Of a DNA stretch of 5,045 nt, positions 1 through 3,034 are shown piece after piece (within the stretch, counting starts at the first letter, position 1; each line of letters opens with the position of its first letter). Source of the stretch: Bacteroidales bacterium. Lineage in GTDB: Bacteria; Bacteroidota; Bacteroidia; Bacteroidales; F082. Location: contig JANTGU010000198.1 of the NCBI GenBank assembly GCA_024762735.1, forward strand, positions 1-5,045. Direction: 5' to 3'. Both the position numbers and the translations under genes were made by a program. The notes under the pieces are model-generated. The model was not told the DNA's origin and did no database searches. It saw only the letters and a list, made by a program, of their open reading frames with translations.

Positions 1-21
1 CCCACGGATGCAAACCGTGGG
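1..21. repeat. Short palindrome, CACGG family copy 1 (may continue off the window edge)
   Basis: CCCACGG (1-7) pairs perfectly with CCGTGGG (15-21). One A/A mismatch and one further T-A pair follow inward, closing a GCA loop. Its right half (TGCAAACCGTG) matches the palindrome at 2645-2665, and its outer stem matches the one at 2614-2632. I infer a dispersed short palindromic repeat. It may also be the 3' hairpin of an unseen gene to the left, but no T-run follows it. Confidence 0.7.
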
Positions 22-46
22 ATGAGTTTATAGTGTGGTTGCAGAT

Positions 47-97
47 TGTGTGAGAGAACTAAAATACAGTTTATTTTTACAACTATTCTCTTTCACA
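47..97. repeat. Imperfect long inverted repeat (AT-rich stem-loop)
   Basis: Bases 47-58 pair with 86-97: eleven of twelve positions, including one G-T wobble, with a single T/T mismatch. Inside the loop AAAATA (61-66) can pair with TATTTT (72-77). An alternative pairing is AATACAGT (63-70) with ACTGTATT (123-130). It could be the tail hairpin of a transcript entering from the left, but this is inference and AT-rich DNA gives such pairings by chance. Confidence 0.3.
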
Positions 98-430
98 TAA
101 AAAATAAAATTCAATTTTTTTGACTGTATTAATAGATGATACATATAAATTATTGCTACCTTTAAACCCTGAAAACAGAAACTATTTGTGAAAAGTTTTA
201 GATCCATACTTTCTTTTTTGTTCCTACTTTTACAAGGTGTTGATATACATATAATTACACCCCCCCTTCCCCGAAATTTAGTCTGAGTTTACTCTTTATA
301 TTCAGATACTTTCTTTCGGATTATTTATTTCATCACTATTTCATTACCGGAGCATTTAAAATAACCTGCAAATTCAAACGATATTTCACGACCAAATATA
401 TTTTCGTGTTAGGGAAAAACAAGTTTGACA

Positions 431-440
431 AGCCCGGGCT
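431..440. repeat. 10-bp perfect palindrome between short direct repeats
   Basis: AGCCCGGGCT is a perfect palindrome and a GC-rich island in AT-rich DNA. ACAAGTTT occurs on either side of it (419-426 and 448-455). GCTGCT (438-443) can also pair with AGCAGC (470-475). It lies about 130 bp upstream of the gene at 570, so an operator role is possible, but nothing in the sequence demonstrates one. Confidence 0.35.
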
Positions 441-569
441 GCTTTGGACAAGTTTTTACGACTTACCTGAGCAGCTTTTGGAAAAATTTACCCATAAATA
501 CCAATACCAAATAATCAAATATCTTTTTCCATCACTTTACTCCAACAAACTAATTTTAAAATAATAATT

Positions 570-1100
570 ATGAAAAGAATAAAAAAGCTCTATATTTTAT
601 TGACCCTGGTTTTTGTGTCAGTAGCCTTCACGGCGTTTATTCCCTCGGTAAACAACGTTAACAACAAAAACAACACGCAATTAGTAACCCCTGACCCGGG
701 CGAAACAAACAATTTACAAGTTCTCTGGAAAACGGTAGATGTTACCCAAAATACCAGCAATGAATATGTTGTTTTGTATTCTGATATAGTTGACGGGATG
801 GATCCAAGTAACCCGACATGGGGGTGTGGATATCTCGATATCGATCCTGATGTTTCTGGGTGGAATTGTAACTTTACTACTCAATGGTTTTATGCCAATG
901 GAGCAGAGGGCTGCGAGTACATTAGTGTTCATTCAAACAGTGTGCTTGACCCAAACAATCCATTAGCAGTTCATACCATTCGGGTTAAAGTAAGAGACGC
1001 TCAGGGCGAAGAATCAAATTGGGGAGGAATTACACTTCAAATACATTATACTCCCAACCCTGATAATTCTGCACCAGTTAATCCTTGTTCTGCATATTAA
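570..1100 (+). CDS. Exported 176-residue protein of unknown function, four cysteines
   Basis: I do not recognise a family. The N terminus is a classical Sec signal peptide: basic MKRIKK, then a hydrophobic run over residues 7-24. No cysteine stands at the cleavage region, so it is not a lipoprotein, and mature export to the periplasm or beyond is expected. Residues 27-48 are a low-complexity Asn-rich linker (VNNVNNKNN). The rest (about 50-176) alternates polar and hydrophobic residues like a beta-sandwich; residues 134-160 (VHTIRVKVRDAQGEESNW onward) look like the last strands of an Ig- or cadherin-like fold. Cysteines at 86, 100, 115 and 173 could form two disulfides outside the cytoplasm. 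No type IX sorting tail is present, and there are no catalytic motifs that I can name. The start is ATG with no Shine-Dalgarno sequence, preceded by A/T-rich leader. It is followed by a stem-loop and then a second secreted-protein gene on the same strand. The ORF is well supported; the fold is a guess. Confidence 0.8.
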   Translation: MKRIKKLYILLTLVFVSVAFTAFIPSVNNVNNKNNTQLVTPDPGETNNLQVLWKTVDVTQNTSNEYVVLYSDIVDGMDPSNPTWGCGYLDIDPDVSGWNCNFTTQWFYANGAEGCEYISVHSNSVLDPNNPLAVHTIRVKVRDAQGEESNWGGITLQIHYTPNPDNSAPVNPCSAY

Positions 1101-1122
1101 GATTTTAACAAATCTATTGTAT

Positions 1123-1169
1123 AAATACAGGTTTTTACCGAACTAAATTTAGTAACAGCTTGTATTTTT
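1123..1169 (+). terminator. Probable intrinsic terminator after the gene at 570
   Basis: Bases 1123-1138 pair with 1152-1167: fifteen of sixteen positions with two G-T wobbles and one mismatch, around a 13-nt loop. A five-T run (1165-1169) sits at the stem's 3' edge. The upper part includes the perfect palindrome ACTAAATTTAGT (1142-1153). It stands 22 bp after the stop codon. The stem is AT-rich, so termination may be partial and read-through into the next gene is possible. Confidence 0.45.
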
Positions 1170-1179
1170 ATTAATTTTG
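1148..1179 (+). promoter_or_regulatory. Candidate Bacteroidota-type promoter for the gene at 1232
   Basis: TAATTTTG (1172-1179) is a full match to the TAnnTTTG -7 box recognised by the Bacteroidota primary sigma factor. Twenty bases upstream of it is TTTA (1148-1151), a three-of-four match to the -33 TTTG. The box ends 52 bp before the ATG at 1232, a normal leader length. The -33 half overlaps the preceding stem-loop. In AT-rich DNA such matches arise by chance, hence moderate confidence. Confidence 0.4.
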
Positions 1180-1231
1180 AAAGTTAACTAAATCACCTTC
1201 AAGTTTTATTTCACAATGTAAATTGAATTTA

Positions 1232-2599
1232 ATGAAAATATTAACTTTTGTTTTTTTCGTATTATTGATGATGCTGTTATCGTTTGAAGGTAAATCTCAA
1301 AACTATTTTGACTATACTTACAACTTTGGCGATATTGAACAACCCCTTGCCATTGTTACTGATTCGGCAGAAAACATTTATGTTTGTGGCTGGTTTGAAG
1401 ACAGTCTTTACCAAATTCCACATGCTTTCGTATTGAAAACCGATGCCGATGGGCAGGAGTTATGGCGGGTAACTCTGAGTGATACCTCAAAGTTTTACGC
1501 GTTGTGCTTAATTCATGACGGTAATCTTGCTATTGCCGGCAGCAGGAATAATCGCTGTTTTTTAACTTTATTGGATAGTCAAACAGGTAGCGAGTTATGG
1601 GCTAATGAACAAAGCGGATCCGATAATTTCTGGCTTGCCACGATAAATGAGATTGTAGACAGTGGTAACTATAAATTGTTTGTTAGAAAAGAAGTGAACG
1701 GGGCACATAAAATTAGATATTTACTTTTTGGTTCTTCAAATGGGAATTTATTACTTGAATATATTAATGTTAATACTGTGTACGGGGTAGCTTATACATC
1801 ATTGGAAATTGACTCCAGCCAGGTTTGGACTGCTGGCAATACCGATGAAAATACAGGCTTAATATGGGATGTAAACTTTGGCCCTGGTATTTCTTATTAT
1901 TGGTCTTTTTCCACAGTACATATTGCAGGTCTTCATCCTTATTCAGATAATTTTGGTAGTGAAGTGGATTATTTCAAGTCGTCTGATGGGAAATATTTCA
2001 TGGGTGTACTTACAATTGATTTAACTTATTTTAATACATGGGGCAATGCTTTTGAAATAGAACACTCACAGGATCATTTTACCGTAACAGGATCGGATAA
2101 GTATGAAACCGGTAAGTTTGTTATTACCGGCACTATTGACAACGAGTTGGCCTTGTGGTTTATCGACCATGATTTAACGGAAATGGACGATAAAACAATT
2201 CCTACACAGTATCCACGTACCGGTATTGATGTTGTGGTTTTGCCTTCAACCGATATGATATTGATGGGAACTGAACTGCCTGATACTAGCAGCAACGCCA
2301 CCGATGTATTTTTGATGAAACTCAACCAATACGGCTTGGTTTCCACACCTGAACATCAGTTGTCGGAAGCCATTACTATTTATCCTAACCCTGCCACCAA
2401 CTGGTTGTATATTAAAAGCAACGGCCATAACCTAAACCATGTAAAGGCATACATGGTTAACAGCATGGGGCAAACGGTTAAAACCATAACCAACCTTAAC
2501 TGTCCGTTAGATTTGTCAGGCATCCCGAATGGCTTATATGTGCTGGTGGTGTACGATAACCTCAAGTTGCTTTCACGGCAAAAGTTTGTTAAAAAGTAA
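1232..2599 (+). CDS. Type IX-secreted protein, predicted beta-propeller with Por sorting tail
   Basis: This 455-residue protein is predicted to be exported by Sec and then moved across the outer membrane by the type IX (Por) secretion system. Residues 1 to about 21 form a signal peptide (MKILTFVFFVLLMMLL core). Residues about 30-370 contain loosely repeated blade-like units: a stretch such as NIYVCGWF or NLAIAGS, then a variable loop, then a strand such as FVLKTDADGQELWRV (66-80) or LTLLDSQTGSELW (111-123). Similar elements recur near 196-212 and 295-370. This suits a PQQ- or SBBP-like beta-propeller, though I cannot count blades. Residues about 376-455 are a clear type A sorting domain: YPNPATNWLYI from 384, LDLSGIPNGLYVLVV (426-440), and the terminal KFVKK. 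This tail is normally cleaved when the protein is attached to the surface or released. I chose ATG at 1232; an in-frame TTG at 1223 would add only MNL before the signal peptide and is less likely. No Shine-Dalgarno sequence is visible. No catalytic residues are recognisable, so adhesion or ligand binding is a guess. Secretion class is secure; function is not. Confidence 0.88.
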   Translation: MKILTFVFFVLLMMLLSFEGKSQNYFDYTYNFGDIEQPLAIVTDSAENIYVCGWFEDSLYQIPHAFVLKTDADGQELWRVTLSDTSKFYALCLIHDGNLAIAGSRNNRCFLTLLDSQTGSELWANEQSGSDNFWLATINEIVDSGNYKLFVRKEVNGAHKIRYLLFGSSNGNLLLEYINVNTVYGVAYTSLEIDSSQVWTAGNTDENTGLIWDVNFGPGISYYWSFSTVHIAGLHPYSDNFGSEVDYFKSSDGKYFMGVLTIDLTYFNTWGNAFEIEHSQDHFTVTGSDKYETGKFVITGTIDNELALWFIDHDLTEMDDKTIPTQYPRTGIDVVVLPSTDMILMGTELPDTSSNATDVFLMKLNQYGLVSTPEHQLSEAITIYPNPATNWLYIKSNGHNLNHVKAYMVNSMGQTVKTITNLNCPLDLSGIPNGLYVLVVYDNLKLLSRQKFVKK

Positions 2600-2610
2600 T
2601 ATTTGAGTCT

Positions 2611-2638
2611 ATTCCACGGTTATAAACCGTGGGGTTTT
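2611..2638 (+). terminator. Hairpin with T-run after the gene at 1232; CACGG family copy 2
   Basis: CCACGGTT (2614-2621) pairs perfectly with AACCGTGG (2625-2632) around an ATA loop. One A-T and two G-T pairs extend it outward to 2611/2635, leading into TTTT (2635-2638). It is 11 bp after the stop codon and could end the transcript, although the T-run is short. The stem belongs to the same family as the palindromes at 1-21 and 2645-2665, so it may be a repeat element used as a terminator. Confidence 0.5.
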
Positions 2639-2644
2639 CAGTGG

Positions 2645-2665
2645 CTCACGGTTGCAAACCGTGAG
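2645..2665. repeat. Short palindrome, CACGG family copy 3
   Basis: CTCACGGTT (2645-2653) pairs perfectly over 9 bp with AACCGTGAG (2657-2665) around a GCA loop. It shares ACGGTT/AACCGT with the palindrome at 2614-2632, 12 bp away, and the GCA loop with the copy at 1-21. The outer pairs differ between copies but remain complementary, so the structure rather than the exact sequence seems kept. Confidence 0.75.
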
Positions 2666-2737
2666 AGAGGTAGTGTTGGGATACCAATGCCGCCTGATAT
2701 GGCTGTCGCCATTGACAAATGAGATAAATATACCTCT

Positions 2738-2752
2738 AACCGCTTGCGGGTT
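2738..2752. repeat. Imperfect hairpin, AACCGC / GCGGGTT
   Basis: AACCGC (2738-2743) faces GCGGGTT (2746-2752) with one extra G and only TT between the arms. It reads like a perfect AACCCGC-TT-GCGGGTT palindrome that has lost one C. In practice the innermost pairs must open to make a loop. It is the weakest member of the hairpin cluster. Confidence 0.4.
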
Positions 2753-2754
2753 AA

Positions 2755-2766
2755 CGGCTAAAGCCG
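2755..2766. repeat. Hairpin CGGC-TAAA-GCCG
   Basis: A 4-bp GC-only stem encloses a TAAA loop (2759-2762). Its core GGCTAAAGCC (2756-2765) is the exact reverse complement of the core GGCTTTAGCC (2918-2927) in the hairpin at 2915-2930, so the two lie as inverted copies about 150 bp apart. Confidence 0.55.
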
Positions 2767-2787
2767 AGATGACGATCCTGTTTTTAT

Positions 2788-2807
2788 CCCCGAGATAAAT
2801 CTCGGGG
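2788..2807. repeat. Perfect 8-bp hairpin with TAAA loop
   Basis: CCCCGAGA (2788-2795) pairs with TCTCGGGG (2800-2807) around TAAA (2796-2799). This is a strong stem with a sequence unrelated to its neighbours but the same loop as the hairpin at 2755-2766. A T5 run lies before it (2781-2785), which on the minus strand becomes an A-run, so it is not a standard terminator for either strand. Confidence 0.75.
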
Positions 2808-2876
2808 CAAAATAGTCAGGTTATATAGCTACAAACGCCAAGTGTTGGGTTAATATACATTATTGGCTATTTATTG

Positions 2877-2896
2877 CACCGCACTTTAGTGCGGTG
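2877..2896. repeat. Perfect 8-bp hairpin with TTTA loop
   Basis: CACCGCAC (2877-2884) pairs with GTGCGGTG (2889-2896) around TTTA (2885-2888). The loop is the same as at 2915-2930 and is the complement of the TAAA loops at 2755-2766 and 2788-2807. The stem sequence is unrelated to the others. Confidence 0.75.
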
Positions 2897-2914
2897 GTTA
2901 GTAATAAAAAACCC

Positions 2915-2930
2915 AATGGCTTTAGCCATT
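2915..2930. repeat. Hairpin AATGGC-TTTA-GCCATT
   Basis: A perfect 6-bp stem (2915-2920 with 2925-2930) closes a TTTA loop. It carries the GGCTTTAGCC core found inverted at 2756-2765. An A6 run lies just upstream (2906-2911), which would read as a T-run on the minus strand, so it could be a weak backup terminator for transcripts that read through the infB terminator. Confidence 0.6.
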
Positions 2931-2933
2931 AAT

Positions 2934-2959
2934 TATCCCGGGAATTTCAACGCGGGATA
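2934..2959. repeat. Hairpin TATCCCG / CGGGATA with 12-nt loop
   Basis: TATCCCG (2934-2940) pairs perfectly over 7 bp with CGGGATA (2953-2959). The 12-nt interior GGAATTTCAACG pairs little further. It is the last of the cluster before the infB terminator and has a different loop type from the TTTA hairpins. Confidence 0.6.
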
Positions 2960-2984
2960 CAATGATAGTATGAGAGCAAGGCAT

Positions 2985-3012
2985 AAAAAAAGCGGGAATT
3001 TCTTCCCGCTTT
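2985..3012 (-). terminator. Intrinsic terminator of infB
   Basis: Read on the minus strand, AGCGGGAA, a GAAA loop and TTCCCGCT form a perfect 8-bp GC-rich stem (2991-3010), which two more A-T pairs can extend outward to 2989/3012. A six-T run follows (complement of 2985-2990). It begins 22 bp after the infB stop codon. GAAA is a GNRA tetraloop, which adds stability. It indicates that infB is the last gene of its transcript. Confidence 0.9.
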
Positions 3013-3034
3013 ATTAAATATGTAATCTTAAAGG

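Larger units (their letters stand above)
22..569. other. Gene-poor AT-rich intergenic region
   Basis: No ATG-initiated frame of useful length is visible on either strand. The region holds an imperfect inverted repeat (47-97), a C7 run followed by TT and C4 (260-272), a stop-free but start-less frame (244-564), and a GC-rich palindrome with flanking direct repeats (419-475). Before the gene at 570 the sequence is A/T-rich with no Shine-Dalgarno motif, as is usual in Bacteroidota. I looked for the Bacteroidota promoter pair (TTTG, then TAnnTTTG about 20 bp later). I found only poor -7 matches at 397-404 and 520-527, both ending TTTT and neither with a -33 partner. The promoter of the gene at 570 therefore remains unassigned. 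Confidence 0.6.
2600..2984. other. Convergent intergenic region filled with short heterogeneous hairpins
   Basis: No gene is visible here. The stretch separates the 3' ends of the gene at 1232 and infB and contains the hairpins listed individually, plus weaker ones. TTGG (2676-2679) pairs with CCAA (2684-2687). ATGGC (2699-2703) pairs with GCCAT (2708-2712). CCAA (2838-2841) pairs with TTGG (2845-2848). AGTGTTGGG occurs twice (2672-2680 and 2841-2849). Between 2755 and 2930 four hairpins with unrelated stems share a TTTA or TAAA loop. Confidence 0.7.

Noticed and set aside
520..527. TATCTTTT as a -7 promoter box for the gene at 570
   Set aside because: The last base departs from TAnnTTTG and no TTTG lies at the right distance upstream.
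714..932. Minus-strand 72-residue frame inside the first secreted-protein gene
   Set aside because: It is opposite a gene with a clear signal peptide and has no features of its own.
1223..1231. TTG start for the propeller-like gene
   Set aside because: ATG at 1232 begins a normal signal peptide directly; the TTG adds only three residues and has no ribosome-binding support.
2074..2565. Three overlapping minus-strand frames inside the end of the propeller-like gene
   Set aside because: They are antisense to the recognisable type IX sorting tail and the strands before it.
2614..2959. CRISPR array
   Set aside because: The palindromes differ in sequence and length and have no regular spacing or constant repeat; no cas genes are visible.
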